Source of the DNA: Bathynomus jamesi
Taxonomy: Eukaryota; Arthropoda; Malacostraca; Isopoda; Cirolanidae
Reading direction: 5' to 3'
Assembly (NCBI GenBank): GCA_023014485.1
Contig: JAJOZX010003210.1
Location: 224,001-288,000 of the forward strand
Length of the DNA stretch: 64,000 bases
This document shows, one piece after another, positions 10,410-21,909 of this stretch. The first letter of the stretch is position 1; the number at the start of each line of letters is the position of its first letter. The notes beneath the pieces were generated by a model that saw only the letters and a list, made by a program, of their open reading frames with translations, was not told the DNA's origin and ran no database searches. Both the position numbers and the translations under genes were made by a program.

Positions 10410-10920
10410 AGTATTATGGGCGCAAAATGGATGAGTGCAATGCAATTGCAAATGTTGATCAATGCTGCAAGAGTGCCACCCCACCCCCTTGGTGCCACCC
10501 CCACCCCTTTGTGCCAACCCCCCCCTTTGTTGCAAGGCACTCCCAAAATGGGGCTGCAAGGGGTTATGCAACTTGGAGGTGGAGTTATGCCCCAAGCTGA
10601 ACCCCCCCAAAGGGAGACCTAACCTAAGAGAGAGAAAGGAAGAGAGGAGGGATGTTCGCCCGACAGCTGTCAGACGCATATGAGGTCTTCAGCCGTGCTG
10701 CCGCTCTCTTATAGGCGCCCTAATCAGCCAGGTGGCTTAATCAGCCAGTTGGCTTAGAAAGTTGAGTTGCCAGATTGCGTTTATTTATTTAATTAAGTAT
10801 ATATTAATCAGCCAGTTGGCTTAGAAAGTTGAGTTGCCAGATTCGCTATTTATTTAATTAAGTATATATTAATCAGCCAGCTGGCTTAGAAGGCTGAGTT
10901 GCCAGTTTGCGTTTATTTAT
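10410..10920 (+). repeat. Polinton 1 left terminal inverted repeat, outer part
   Basis: The order is terminus, GCAATGCAATTGCAAATG block, a stretch rich in CCCC and TTTGTGCC with mirror AAAGGG blocks, GACAGCTGTCAGACGCATATG, then units of the CAGCCAGTTGGCTTAGAA satellite of about 80 bp. The same order occurs at 52,943-53,400 and inverted at 39,660-40,091 and 6.2-7.2 kb. The satellite is cut at 10,921 by a piggyBac insertion and resumes at about 13,236. Confidence 0.8.
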
Positions 10921-11136
10921 TTAACCCTCGGTTAGTCTTCCGGGGTATTTTTGGACCCCATTAAAATAATAGATGGCAGCACTTACCGTGTTGAGGTTCA
11001 CAGTCCCTTCCTGTTTCCAACAGGAAGACCAAACAGGTATGTTTTTTCTTTTAGTACTTTGGTAATATTTTAGTAAATATTTCATACATTCAATCATTTT
11101 AATTATATTTTATAATAATTATAAAATATAATATAA

Positions 11137-11142
<6 letters not shown>

Positions 11143-11190
<48 letters not shown>
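11143..11190. repeat. (TA)n microsatellite in the piggyBac 5' region
   Basis: A TA run followed by ATAATATAT repeats up to about 11,290, between the piggyBac left end and the transposase start. Confidence 0.9.
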
Positions 11191-11193
<3 letters not shown>

Positions 11194-11367
11194 ATATATA
11201 ATATATAATATAATATAATAATAATATATAATAATAATATAATAATATATATATTTGTATATTTTAACATATATTTTTTACAAAATATATATATATTTTT
11301 TTCAGTTGTCAGCATTGATAGTGACAGAATTTTACAACTACTGGATGAAGCACCGAGTGACGAGATC

Positions 11368-13075
11368 GTGGATGAGGTGTCATCGGATGAAGTTGATATT
11401 ATAGAAGAAAGCGCACATGAATCTCAAACGGAACAAAGTGAAAATACTAGTGAAGGCGAGGACGTAAGTGAGACAAGTAGTGAAGAGGAGGATAGGTTGC
11501 GTCAACCCCAAGGGAAGAGAGCCAGAACTGACAATGCATGGGTAGGGAAGGATAAAGTTACCATATGGGGCAAGGAAGTCCCTACCAGGCCAGTGCGCAC
11601 TCGTGCTCATAATCTGTATAGTGGTGTTCTAGGGCCAATTGGACAAGCCATAGGGAAATTGTCACCTTCAGATACATTTACATTGTTTATCTCTGATCCT
11701 ATTTTAGATATCTTGATGGAGAGTACAAATGCTAAGATTGAATCAATTGGACCAAATTATGCTGAAAAAAGTAAAACACGGCCTACGTGCAAAGCAGAAA
11801 TGAAGGCATTTCTGGGACTTGTGATGCTAAGTGGTATGCATAGGGCTAATAGGATGAATCTGGATGATTTTTGGTGCACAGATGGTACTGGTATGCCCTT
11901 GTTTCTGACTTCCATGTCACTGGTTAGGTTTAGGTTTTTATTGGCCAATCTAAGATTTGATGATAAAAGCACTTGAGATACACGAAGAGCATCAGACAAG
12001 TTAGCAGCCATAAGAAAGTTATATAATTTGTTTGTTGGGGCTTGCAAAGCTAATTACCGGCCTACAGAATATGTAACAGTGGATGAAATGCTTGTTGCAG
12101 TCAGAGGTAGGTGCTCTTTTCGGCAGTATATCCCAAGCAAGCTTGCCAAGTATGGGATAAAGATTTTAGCATTGGCAGATGCATTAACTTTTTATGTGTG
12201 CAACATGGAAATTTATGCTGGTAAACAACCTGCTGGTACATATGATGTTAGTAATTCCGCAGCATCTGTAGTAATTAGGCTAATTTCTCCTATTTCAGGA
12301 ACAGGTAGGAATGTTACATTTGACAACTGGTTCACTAGTTGTGAACTTGTTACAGATTTACTAAAGAACCATAATTTGACATCAGTTGGGACTGTAAGGA
12401 AGAACAAGGCAGCCATCCCCAGATTATTTTTTGGATGTAAAAGGCAGACCAGTGGAATCTAGTTTATTTGGTTATAGCAATGAAATGACACTGGTCTCGT
12501 ACATTCCAAAGAAGAAAGCGAAGAAAAATGTCATCCTACTCAGTAGTATGCGTCATGATGATGCAGTTGACCCCACATCAAAGAAACCTGAATTAGTATT
12601 ATTTTATAACAAAACCAAAGGTGGGATTAACATGGCTGACCAACTCTGTGCATTGTACAACTGCGCGAGGAACAGTAGGCGGTGGCCATTGACAGTGTTC
12701 TTCCAATTGCTGAATATAAGCTGTGTTAACTCCTATGTTATACACAAACATAACAGCACACATCCACTCCCTCGGCATAAATTCATCAAAGAATTAGCAA
12801 TTGACCTCGTAAAAGAACATATGCAAATGAGAATGGATGCAAAGTGTGTAAAACAGGGAGTCAAACAGAATATAGCCAAAGTGTTACCAAAAGCTGGACC
12901 ATCACAGACTCCTATTGTAGCTGAAAAAGGTCGCTGCCATTGCTGTAACATGTCCGATGACAGAAAGAGTAAAATGAAATGCAGTATGTGCATAAAGTTT
13001 GTGTGCAAGCAGCACTGTGTAACTATGAATCTATGCGAAAGATGCAATGAGGATGAGTCACTTGATGATGACTAA
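11368..13075 (+). pseudogene. piggyBac transposase, two point lesions
   Basis: About 570 codons. An acidic N-terminal region (runs of S, E and D, residues 1-50) leads into the PiggyBac DDE domain. Visible motifs: VTVDEMLVAVRGRCSFRQY (first catalytic Asp), VTFDNWFTS (second Asp) and GGINMADQLCALY with NSRRW (third Asp region). The C-terminus has a Cys/His cluster (CHCCNMS, CSMC, VCKQHC, CERC), the cross-brace zinc finger that binds DNA in this family. An in-frame TGA lies at 11,974-11,976, and one extra T in a T-run near 12,430 shifts the frame. Otherwise it reads through, so the insertion is fairly young. Together with the missing right end, it is non-autonomous now. Confidence 0.9.
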
Positions 13076-13235
13076 CTTACACTTATTTATTATCATTATT
13101 TACTATTATTACACACACTGTCTGGGCCACATTTCGGGCCACAATGTAATGTTGGTTTATTCACTTAATAAATGTTAAAACTTTTATGTTTTTTTCCTAA
13201 AAAGATAAAAGCAAGTATTTATTCTGTTGGGTCCA

Positions 13236-13780
13236 ATCAGTTTGCGTTTATTTATTTAATTAAGTATATATTCTGACTTAATCAGCCAGGTGGCTTAGAA
13301 GGCATAAATTTCATGTATATAACCTTCGAGCGAATTAAAAGCGTACATACACTCACCGACTGTACACCCCTATTATCACACACACACACACACACACACA
13401 CAAAAGCATCACCAACAATCGTATAGACTTTTAGGAGTTCCAACAGGAGATGGTGAAATGAGGGCTACGACTTTTAGGAGCTCACCCATCAAAAGGCGAT
13501 GAGGGCTAAGACTTTTTAGGAGCTCAACTCACCAACACCGCGTATCCGATATGAGGGCTACAACCAAGCGTCCAAACGATTGGTGGTGAAACCAACCATC
13601 AACCAACTCCTGGTAGACTGTCACTAAATATGTCCAATAGACAGACCTATTAAACAAATAGGATTATTGCAACGTTTATTCATGTTGTTTATCTCCCTTT
13701 TTCAGTTGCCGTATGAGTTGCCAGTTTGCACTTTTTTATTTAACATATATTACGCCTTAGAAATCCGCTTTAAAAACCAA
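13236..13780. repeat. Polinton 1 terminal satellite with an interposed repeat
   Basis: Satellite resumes (GCGTTTATTTATTTAATTAAG, CAGCCAGGTGGCTTAGAAGG) to about 13,300 and is seen again at 13,705-13,740 (GAGTTGCCAGTTTGC). Between them lie a (CA)n run at 13,378-13,404 and three imperfect copies of GAGGGCTA-C/A-GACTTTTAGGAGCTCA at 13,430-13,540. The interposed segment has no counterpart in Polinton 2, so it is probably an insertion. No coding potential. Confidence 0.6.
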
Positions 13781-13888
13781 ACAAAATGATATAATTAAAT
13801 GCCGTGTACAAACAAAAAGGAATAAATAAAACGCCAATACATCATTCTGATTATTTACATGAATCAATGGAAATAAATATACAATCGG

Positions 13889-13923
<35 letters not shown>

Positions 13924-13999
13924 CAAAAATAATAATAGCATCATGAATGGGAAATATATAATAAAAAATATACAAATCGGTGCATTATCAATATATTAG

Positions 14000-14290
14000 T
14001 ACAGGAAAAATATACAGATATATTAAATATATTGAAAATATACGAAACATATAATCAATTGCATATTAGTACAGGAAAAATATATACAGATATATTAAAT
14101 ATATTGAAAATATACGAAACGTATAATCAATTGCATATTAGTACAGGAAAAATATATACAGATATATTAAATATATTGAAAATATACGAAACGTATAATC
14201 AATTGCATATTAGTACAGGAAAAATATATACAGTTATATTATATATATTGAAAATATACGAAACATAATCAAATGCATATTAGTACAGGC
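14000..14290. repeat. 72-bp tandem repeat, about four units
   Basis: Units of the form ATATTAGTACAGGAAAAATA followed by ATTAAATATATTGAAAATAT and CGAAACGTATAATCAATTG repeat with a 72-bp period. Polinton 2 has a shorter, more diverged version at 54,140-54,360 with the same TTAGTACAGGAAAA core. The repeat lies just beyond the 3' end of the first minus-strand gene, so it may be 3' UTR or terminator sequence. Confidence 0.8.
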
Positions 14291-14325
14291 TATATATATA
14301 CACACACAATTTAAATATAGTTCCT

Positions 14326-15398
14326 TTATGTTCTACGATGCAAAACGTTAAACTCACACGTAATAGAGTCTACAGCCACATCGCCATTACTTTGTACGAC
14401 ATGGTAAAACCGTCCAAGCATCACTTCACCGTTTAACTGATAAGGAGGTCTATACTCGACGTAAATGGCTTTCATATCATTCAATACTATTTTTGCGCTC
14501 ACTTTACACTCCGCGGGTAAGTTATCTTTAAACACGGCTAGAACACAATCAAAAGCACGCACAAAGAGGTCATCGTTAACCACAACATCAAATACAAGTT
14601 TATAAACACGCCTTTCCAATCGGGAGTTTTTTCTTACCGTCCCGAGCTTTTCAATCGTGAACTCTTCTTCACGCTGTATAGCGTAGCTGCAATTAAAATA
14701 ATCTTCCAAGTCGTAACGACAACTATTCATTATATAGAGGTACAGCTCTTCAGGGTGAACAGTGTAGGCGAGCTCAGCTCTGTATCGCTCAAGTGCTTTG
14801 TACCGAAGTTCAGGATATTTCGAAGAGTCTAAACCTTTTAAATATGCATCCAGATCTAGACCATTCTCACCCTGTTCATCCCTGGATTCGATAAATCCGT
14901 CGAGCAGAGCGGTGTATGCGTTTTCAAGAACAATGTCAAAATAAATCATATCCGTAACACGAACGTCTAATATAGGCTTCAGCTTACGGAATCCACGATT
15001 TCAAACATTCTGTCGAGGATGAAACGGTTTCTTGTAGGGACAAGAACTTCATTATCAGCTGTGTTCTTCCACATCAGTCGTATATCAATGCATGCTTGCT
15101 CGTTATTTATACACAATGTGCAAACAATGGTATATGAGGAGGCGTCACTAATCATCTCTCTTATTGTACCTACGCCAACAGGTATTCTATAACGGTCCTC
15201 TGCCCACCTCTCAACCATCACGAAGATTCTATTCATCTCCTCAACACTTAAATAAATAACGTTACGTTTGCTTGCTTGCCTGCAGATCGTTTCAAGCACA
15301 TAGTTCAAGGTGCCGGTTTCACGCCTGAACACGCGCAATGACTTCGTCACGGAGACGTCGTACGAGGCGTTGAGAATGCTTCTCAAAGGGAGTTCCAT
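14326..15398 (-). pseudogene. Polinton 1 gene of unknown function (accessory gene 1)
   Basis: About 357 codons in two frames. I chose the ATG at 15,398 (MELPLRSIL) because homology with Polinton 2 starts there; upstream ATGs give proline-rich sequence not shared by the other copy. One base is missing near 14,985 relative to Polinton 2, shifting the frame after MFEIV. Visible features: charged, probably soluble, no membrane helix, with motifs VERWAEDRYRIPVG and NGEVMLGRFYHVVQ. I do not recognise the fold. It is first from the left terminus, in the same orientation as POLB, and ends at the 72-bp repeats. Conservation in both Polintons supports a real gene. Confidence 0.6.
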
Positions 15399-15615
15399 CG
15401 TATTCGCACGTCCACTCGGTGCAAGTTCTGAGATGACTATGAGCCACAGGAGGCAGGATCGGCTCGACGGGGCGGGGTGAGTCACGCTGAAGATACGTGT
15501 ATGGGCTTGATCGAACTCGTATGCTCCGTGAGGTACAAGGGTGGGCGGCACGGGAGGAGCGAGTGACACCATAATCTAATGAAACGTGTACGGCGTTGAT
15601 CGATTCATTGTACCC

Positions 15616-15720
15616 CATTATATTGGGCAGGTGTTTTGAGAATTTTTCCGATACACTGCCACTCCCCCGAATACGCACCAGACAGTTTTGCAAAGGAGGA
15701 TTTTCACGAACTAAACACAT
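15616..15720 (-). CDS. Short conserved ORF or first exon, Polinton 1
   Basis: The peptide start MCLVREN followed by CLVRIRGSGS is conserved in Polinton 2 (minus strand, about 55,765-55,832), although the surroundings have diverged. It precedes accessory gene 1 in the same orientation, so it may be a separate micro-ORF or the 5' exon of that gene. Function unknown. Confidence 0.35.
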
Positions 15721-15763
15721 TTTATAACGGTTTTAATGTTTTATCACTTAACATTTCCACAAA

Positions 15764-16351
15764 CTAAACATCTTCACAAACCGGCGCGCTATTAGAGAGA
15801 AACATATGTTCATATTTGGCCTTTTTGTTTAACAAGCGATACTCATCTCTAAAGTCTGTTAAAAATTCACACAGCCCATTAGCCACAACCTCACAACAAA
15901 CCTCATCATGATATATATTAATATAGTGGTAAAAATACTTAAGGTTGTCCATGATGACAAGATTTACATTTTCAACCGTAGGGTACGAGTAGTCGGTATG
16001 GTGTAACATGATATAATACCGCTTGTCACACCACTCATCCACAAGACTCACTACCCATAACTGTTTATCTTCTGAACGTGCTGCTTCTTCTACCTCGCGG
16101 CATATGTGTGGCTTTATAAAGCTTAGCTCTATAACATACTTCAATACATCGTCTGTACTGCGAAATCCTACAACCTCCTCGCCAGAATACCTGTAGAGTA
16201 TTTGAACATCTCTGTCCTTCGCACGGTTCAGTGCAGCCTTAAAAGAGGCAAAGGAGGAGGAAATAGGGAGTTTTTCAGTATCCACCACATCTATGCACTT
16301 TGCAGAATACAACTTCATAAATGTTGAACACTCAATATTAAAGGTAGCCAT
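15764..16351 (-). CDS. Polinton 1 gene of unknown function (accessory gene 2)
   Basis: 195 codons from the ATG at 16,351 (MATFNIEC); an in-frame ATG 33 bp upstream is less likely because Polinton 2 does not keep that part open. This is one of the few unbroken genes in Polinton 1. The protein is acidic, with WVVSLVDEWCDKRYY and NLVIMDNLKYFYHYI, no signal peptide and no membrane helix. It is orthologous to the broken gene at 55,865-56,448. It lies between accessory gene 1 and POLB on the same strand. I do not recognise the family; a non-structural role is a guess from its position beside POLB. Confidence 0.65.
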   Translation of the reverse strand: MATFNIECSTFMKLYSAKCIDVVDTEKLPISSSFASFKAALNRAKDRDVQILYRYSGEEVVGFRSTDDVLKYVIELSFIKPHICREVEEAARSEDKQLWVVSLVDEWCDKRYYIMLHHTDYSYPTVENVNLVIMDNLKYFYHYINIYHDEVCCEVVANGLCEFLTDFRDEYRLLNKKAKYEHMFLSNSAPVCEDV

Positions 16352-16497
16352 TACTATTTTTCTTGTACGCGAGAGAATACACATCTGAGCTCAAGGGTAT
16401 ACAGAGGTCAACTGAGCACGCAGGGATAGAGTCATGCTCAGATAGCTGCGTGATTCACGTTACCGGCCTTACAGTGTGTGGGGCTTAGCTTTTTACT

Positions 16498-16499
<2 letters not shown>

Positions 16500-16530
<31 letters not shown>

Positions 16531-16550
16531 ACACACACACACGCAAAGGA
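16500..16550. repeat. (CA)n microsatellite upstream of accessory gene 2
   Basis: A CA run with one interruption between accessory gene 2 and the 3' end of POLB. Polinton 2 has only a short CA stretch at the same place (56,584-56,602), so the run expanded in copy 1. Confidence 0.9.
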
Positions 16551-16578
16551 GAAAGTGAAACGCTAGTTGAAACACGAT

Positions 16579-19500
16579 TTATTTAATAAACGAAATATTC
16601 AAGGATATATATTTACAAATACGTGTAATAAATAAGCTAACAATAGACATATCAAAGATTACGGTATCCAAAGGGCAGGTATCATAGGTACCAGGCACCT
16701 GGTAGCGTTTCCTATAGGTGTTACGACACATCTTCGTACCCCTAAGTTCCTTCATGCCCACCAGCTTCTGTGCCCGAAAATTGTGGGTGCCTACAGTCAG
16801 TTGGGGTGGGCGGTCACCCTCATCATCTTCCAAGCACACTAACTCCTTCAACGAATCAAAGTTAACGACCCGCCGATTCGCATGGTTAAGCGTGATACCC
16901 TTAGCCTTCACGATATACTTCGTATCATCCCCTATCCTCACCCGTACCCCATAGGTTTTTGGCCCTGTTGACACAAACGAGTCGGCGTATGCGATGTCTC
17001 CATACTCATCCTTGATCTCGTCAGTTAGCACTCCGAGGAACTCCCCAATAGCAGGCATGTATTCACACCTCCTCGCTGTGAATATCACGCTATCTGTATC
17101 GGCGTACAAAACCCTCCGACCAAGAGCTGGCTACAGGAATGTTTGTAACCCGTGAGGTATCTGTGGCCAATTCGGTATTGTTGTACTTTATTATGTAAGT
17201 ATTACCTACATTCACAATCTCCATGCCCTCTTTATCGAGTGCGTTGGCGTAATCCCAGACTTCACTATAACTTTCTGCCAAATGAACGTTCTCTTTGCCG
17301 GTATTCTGTGCAAATTTTCCCGAAAGACTGTTTATGCACAATTTTGCACTAAAGCGCTTGCCAGGGTTCTTTAAAATTTGGGTACGATCAAGCTGTATAC
17401 CTTCACGGTCACGGTAACGTTGAATATAAGACGATTTTTCATCTTCGGTATCAACCCCTCGCGGATATCCTGACGCCTCACCCTTATCCTTAAAAAAAGC
17501 ATTTATATATGGTGTGAAAAGGTTGGGTTGCTTCTCAAACCTCCACACCTAATGTATCTTCATTATTCTATACCCATGGCGAACGGCTAGGGCCAGCTCA
17601 GGGCTTGTATATACACCTCTGATCTTACGCTGGTGGGGTGTATGGTCACAATCACCATTGTTCTCTTCTGCGCACTTCACGCACAGGGGAAACATGAGCT
17701 TGTGATCTATAACAACGGGTAAAATCGGCATCCATAAATCGCGAGGGGGAAGCAAGTCTACGAAAGAGAGTCCGAAGTAGCGCTCATTCAAGTTGGCTGA
17801 AAACTCCTCGATGGTTGGTATAGCGGGACCCACCATTTTTTCAGGTGCGCCTACAGGGTACCGGTTATTCTTCATCAGGTAGGGGTATAAAGAACAGAAG
17901 TCGTAGTAATGGAGCTTCACACCCTCCGTAGGCGGAAAGTATAGCTTGAAGGGATTTGTACGCCCTCCGAACAAGCTATCACCGCATTTGAGAGGCTCCA
18001 GCACCATTGAACGTTTGATCGTGTTTATTTCTTCACAGTACTGTCCATCTGCATCCATCCGCGCATCATACTCATGCTCCCACAAAACTTTGTGAGTGAA
18101 CTGGGAGCCTATAAGTTGATCGCGGGTGCGGGTCCACGCAAGACAGTCGGCAGGAGATCGACCCTGGATATCTCCTATGATTCCACACTCAGGACGGGGG
18201 CATCCGTGCCACCAGCAGCCGTTAAAGGAGTACACAGTCTTCTCGCCAGTGGCACGGTTTTCACTTAGACCATCAAGCCAAAAAACACGACCATTAACCT
18301 TAATGGGGACTTCCCCCGTGTTGCGAGCATGCTTTATGTATACACCTGTCTGCTGCTCTAGGTGTATGAGCCAGTAAATAGCCTTGTGGCCATAACTGCG
18401 GGGGTTGTTTCTGTGGGTAATGGCCAAGGTCTCTTTAGGCATGAAGTTATTCTTGAACACCGTAAAACACAATAAGGTGATGATGGTGGCGACTTGCAAC
18501 GGATCGCATTTGAAACGGCATATGTACATCCTTCTAAAGGCTTGAAAGCATACTCTAAGCACGCGCACATCATTCACGCAATAACGCTCACATTCATCAG
18601 CTATATTATAAGAGATTCATTAAAACTGGTGTAGTATCGGTCAAAATCTTCACGTTCATCTGTACTCATACATTCATAGTTAAAGTAATGTTTGGGTGGA
18701 GGTAGTCCTACGTAATTTAAAGTTTCGCTAGTGAGGAATGTGTAAGGGAAATAACCTTTTTCGAAACTTCAGCTGGTACGCCCATCACCTTGGGTAGCTT
18801 TGCTAATTTACAAGATGTGAATAATAAAGTGTCTTTAAACTGTACATTACCTCTTATTTGTATCTGTATTAGTTTGTTACCTCTTTTCGAGGGATCACCT
18901 GTAAATATCTCAGAGGACTCGTGCTCAAGCAACTCCTTATAAAGGAACTGTGTGTCAAATTTTGTCCCGTTATGGGCGAGAATATACACAGTCATTTTTT
19001 TGAACTTGACCGCTAACTTGACAATATAGGACACAAAGAGTTTCACAGTGCTATCGTGGACAATCGTTTTAAAAACGTTTGTCCGTTTTCCACATTTGTG
19101 GCACTCATCACACTCGATCTCCATACACTCATCACAGATAGTCTAGCTCACAAGTACACAAATCATGATGTCGTCCATATTTCCGACTTTTGTCATAACT
19201 TGCGTAAAGGCACCTTATATTACGGATGGGGAGATATGTTGTACCTGACAGTCCTAAAATAAGTAGGGGTTTTGTACGATCTCTCACACAGCTTTTAAAA
19301 ACATACACAGTTCTACGACGATCATCCAGTCCAAATACAACTATACGAACATTCATTTCCTGTTCTATCCTTCTCAGCTCTTCAGGACCCATATCACAAT
19401 CAAACTCAAATTTACAACCTACAGCTAGTTTACGGGCATGTCCCACTACCGTAGGTAGCCAAATTTTTGGGATCTGTGTATTTAGTACAGTTAACATACG

Positions 19501-20362
19501 AGCTAAGACTACTGCTATAAAGCCGCAACCACGATCGACGTTTATATGCCGTCTAAAAATGGCCTGATAATCGAAGTTAAGTGTATAAGGTGTGGCACTA
19601 TGACCCGCAACACGGAATACACGGTCAATATTTACCGTGAAGTTGTCCATATTGAAGACTATACTATTTTGAGAGGCCTGCATTATACGGCCTAATATAT
19701 ACTCTATATCTTCAGCTGCCAAACGTCTGAACGGTATTACCACCCAAAAATCATCTACATCACCGTCATCTGACCCGAATTCGAAGGACAGCCTCGTCCT
19801 GACTTCTCGTTCGTTGCGGTTCTGATGGGAAAACTCTACAATACGTTCAACTATGCGCCGTAGTCCGTGTTCAACACCATTGCTATACATGGACCTAGGA
19901 TCAACCCTGACTATATACCGATTTCGAGTCAATGCCGGGGTGGGGGTTGCGGTGCGCACCAACTCGAATGTTATGTCAGCCTCAACAGAACGGGGAGCTA
20001 CTGTGAGGATGAATAAGGGGGTATATTTGGGGAAGGTACTATTGTGGGGACTGTGACGTAAGACGTTGAGGGTTGGGGTTCTATTACTGGCGGTCTAACA
20101 ACCGGAGCAATCCTGGAGCGCTTTATACCTGACGTGGAGGTTCTTCATCACGCCTCCCCTTTGAACTGGCGCATGCTACAGGTATCACCGGTGAGAGCTC
20201 GTCGGCGGGGGATGACTCTGTAGCTGGAGGGTCAATGGGGTCGTCCGTGATATCGATGATAGGGTGCTGTACATCGTCGTCATCATTCACTGTTCTGTGG
20301 AAGAAGAAAACAAAATATAAGGAGCAGCACTCAATATCTGTAATATTTTGTAAATGGTTCAC
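16579..20362 (-). pseudogene. Polinton 1 protein-primed DNA polymerase B, broken
   Basis: POLB copies the element's linear DNA from a protein primer. Polymerase motifs seen: motif A DFCSLYP (near 17,890), motif B NSLSGKFAQN (near 17,320; aromatic residue changed to Ser) and motif C YADTDSVIF (near 17,095). The exonuclease HNGTKFDTQFL and YxVND blocks are upstream. Lesions against Polinton 2: a deletion of about 45 bp before motif C (near 17,127), frameshifts near 17,548 and 18,600-18,720, a deletion of about 440 bp near 19,150 that removes the Cys-rich stretch and exonuclease motif I, and one N-terminal low-complexity repeat unit instead of two. A single-base difference also changes the C-terminus. 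Length without deletions would be about 1,400 codons. Confidence 0.85.
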
Positions 20363-20384
20363 TTAGGAGTGTGACGTGTTAGAA
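20363..20384. promoter_or_regulatory. Short bidirectional promoter region between POLB and ATPase, Polinton 1
   Basis: The divergent early (POLB) and late (ATPase) gene starts are separated by only some 20 bp between the annotated ATGs, or about 90 bp if POLB actually starts after the CCACAG-like acceptor seen at 20,300. GTTCACTTAGG is conserved with Polinton 2 (ACTCACTTAGG). No TATA box is evident. Confidence 0.35.
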
Positions 20385-20999
20385 ATGAAATCTGTAGAAA
20401 AATTCAGGTTTACGAGCCCATCCACATGTATTATATCTGGACCTACAGGATGTGGTAAAACGGTGTTTATGCTTAAAATCATTAAATAAAAAGGGGAGAT
20501 GTTCTCAAAATTTGTGCATAAAGTTATATGGTGCTGTTCGACGTATCAATCAGTGTTCAACGAGTACCAAGAGGATATTTTGTCTATGACGTTAATTCGT
20601 TAATAGGAAATGAACATACAGTCATTGTAATTGACGATCTCATGTTGGAAATGGATAAAACGTTTACCGAGACATTTACAGTGTTCTCCCACCATCTTAA
20701 CATAAGCGTATTCTTCATCAACCAGAATCTATTTTTCAAAAATAGATACATGCGCGATGTGTCGCTAAATACGCAATATCTAGTCTTATTCGCGCAACGA
20801 AGAGATGTCATAAATTGGGGTATTAGCCAATCAAATGTTCCCGAATCAGCGTAAGGAGTTTTTGGAGGTTTATAAAGAGGTCACAAACCAGCGTTATGGA
20901 TATTTGCTTTGTGACCTTCACCCGCGAAACATGTTTAGGGTGCTTCTAAGAACGAATATATTCCCAAGCGAACCTGAAACGGTGCATATTCCAGAATGA
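20385..20999 (+). pseudogene. Polinton 1 packaging ATPase (A32/FtsK-like), broken
   Basis: This protein would pump genomic DNA into capsids. The Walker A motif GPTGCGKT lies near residue 22 and Walker B VIDDLM near residue 85; SVFFINQNLFFKNRYMR follows, as in Polinton and adenovirus IVa2-like ATPases. Lesions: TAA at 20,487-20,489 after LKIIK, a frameshift near 20,575 (where copy 2 has FHKR) and another near 20,813. The ATG at 20,385 (MKSVEKF) matches the internal Met used by copy 2. The stop overlaps the next ATG by 4 bp (ATGA). Confidence 0.8.
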
Positions 21000-21319
21000 C
21001 AAATAGGCTTAAGAAATACCGCGAATTAATACAAATCTATCAACGATTGCCACGGACACTGCAACAGATGTTTGTTAAAAATATCGACTCTGACTTTTTA
21101 AAATGCATCTGTGAAATCTGTCTTAATGCTATAAAATGTAATGTACCGATGAAACCCTCTCAGAAGACTCGCTTACGTCGTTACAAGAACATAATACGAG
21201 CGCTCGCTCATAAAAGTCAAATTGTGGGTTAGAAAAAGCGTATTATTGTACAAAGATGAGGATCATTCTTGCCTATCTTATTTTCAGTTTTGGGTCCTTT
21301 ACTGACTAGATTAATATAA
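20996..21319 (+). pseudogene. Polinton 1 small basic protein resembling adenovirus pX, broken
   Basis: About 107 codons. A helical N-terminal part (RELIQIYQRLPRTLQQMF, then CICEICLNAI and NVPMKPSQKTRLRRYK) leads to a basic stretch and a C-terminal GGSFLPILFSVLGPLL-like tail whose GG-F-L-P resembles the tail of adenovirus core protein X. Two premature stops, at 21,230-21,232 and 21,257-21,259, cut off the tail. The gene overlaps the ATPase by 4 bp and the next gene by 1 bp. A DNA-condensing or virion role is inferred from family similarity only. Confidence 0.65.
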
Positions 21320-21909
21320 TGAAGAAGGTGGTTGTGATTTCGCACGAGGTGTATGCTTCATTGCAAAGTTCAAAGACTCCAGACACGGTTCTTGAACCCC
21401 GTAAAAGTAGGCTTAAAAGAATGGAAAACGAGTTGCTAGCCCTATTAAACAGTGAAAAGTCACCTGATGAGAAAAGGATCTTGTACCAAGAGGCTTTGCA
21501 GAAATTTCTTCATGAGTACGAAGATTATAAGCAACCTACAGAGCTCCCCGTGGTTATTAGACACAGCGCGAGTAGTGCTGAGCATAGCGACACAGGACCT
21601 GACCAACCAAAGAACAACGGAACACAACACATCGAACATGTGCTAAAAAACAGCTTCCCACATACATTGAGGAATAAAGGGTTAAGTCTTTATAATCTAT
21701 TGAGTGAGGACCCCAACATCGTACAGTGGACCGATACAGGCGAGGTCATTGTTGAAGGAACAAGGGTACAAGGTTCCAATATCGTTGATATTGTTCATGA
21801 TCTGGTGAGAAAGTGGGACAGACCCTCACCAACAGGATGGAGGCATATTAAACCAAGAGGTGAGAAGAGATGGAACACCACCACACTCTGCGCGCTTCAA
21901 AATCAATGA
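21319..21909 (+). pseudogene. Polinton 1 conserved gene of unknown function, fused to an integrase remnant
   Basis: Residues 1-75 (MKKVVVISHEVYASLQ; LKRMENELLALLNSEK) are a coiled, charged region. Residues 105-175 contain NKGLSLYNLLSEDPNIV, WTDTGEVIVEG and GSNIVDIVHDLV, a motif set I recall next to many Polinton integrases and capsid genes; its function is unknown. After PSPTGWRHI the frame runs into KPRGEKRWNTTTLCALQNQ, which is integrase DNA read in a shifted frame. A deletion has therefore joined this gene's C-terminus to the last third of integrase. Polinton 2 lost the C-terminus of this gene instead. Confidence 0.7.

Larger units (their letters stand above)
10925..13232 (+). mobile_element. 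piggyBac element in the Polinton 1 terminal repeat
   Basis: The left end is TTAA (10,921-10,924) followed by CCCTCGG, the piggyBac target and terminus. A subterminal GGGGTATTTTTGGACCCC palindrome follows. The expected right end (...CCGAGGG then TTAA) is absent: similarity stops at TTGGGTCCAA near 13,232, directly followed by satellite (CAGTTTGCGTTTATTTATTT) that also precedes the left end. The last 25-30 bp of the element therefore appear lost, perhaps by recombination between satellite units. It is about 2.3 kb and contains one transposase gene. Confidence 0.85.

Noticed and set aside
10380..10683. Proline-rich ORFs in the Polinton terminal repeat (and the equivalents at 39.9-40.1 and 52.8-53.3 kb)
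   Set aside because: They are translations of the G/C-rich terminal block in any frame and are not conserved as proteins between copies.
13378..14290. A CRISPR array from regularly spaced repeats
   Set aside because: The repeats are contiguous 72-bp units without unique spacers, and the genome is eukaryotic.
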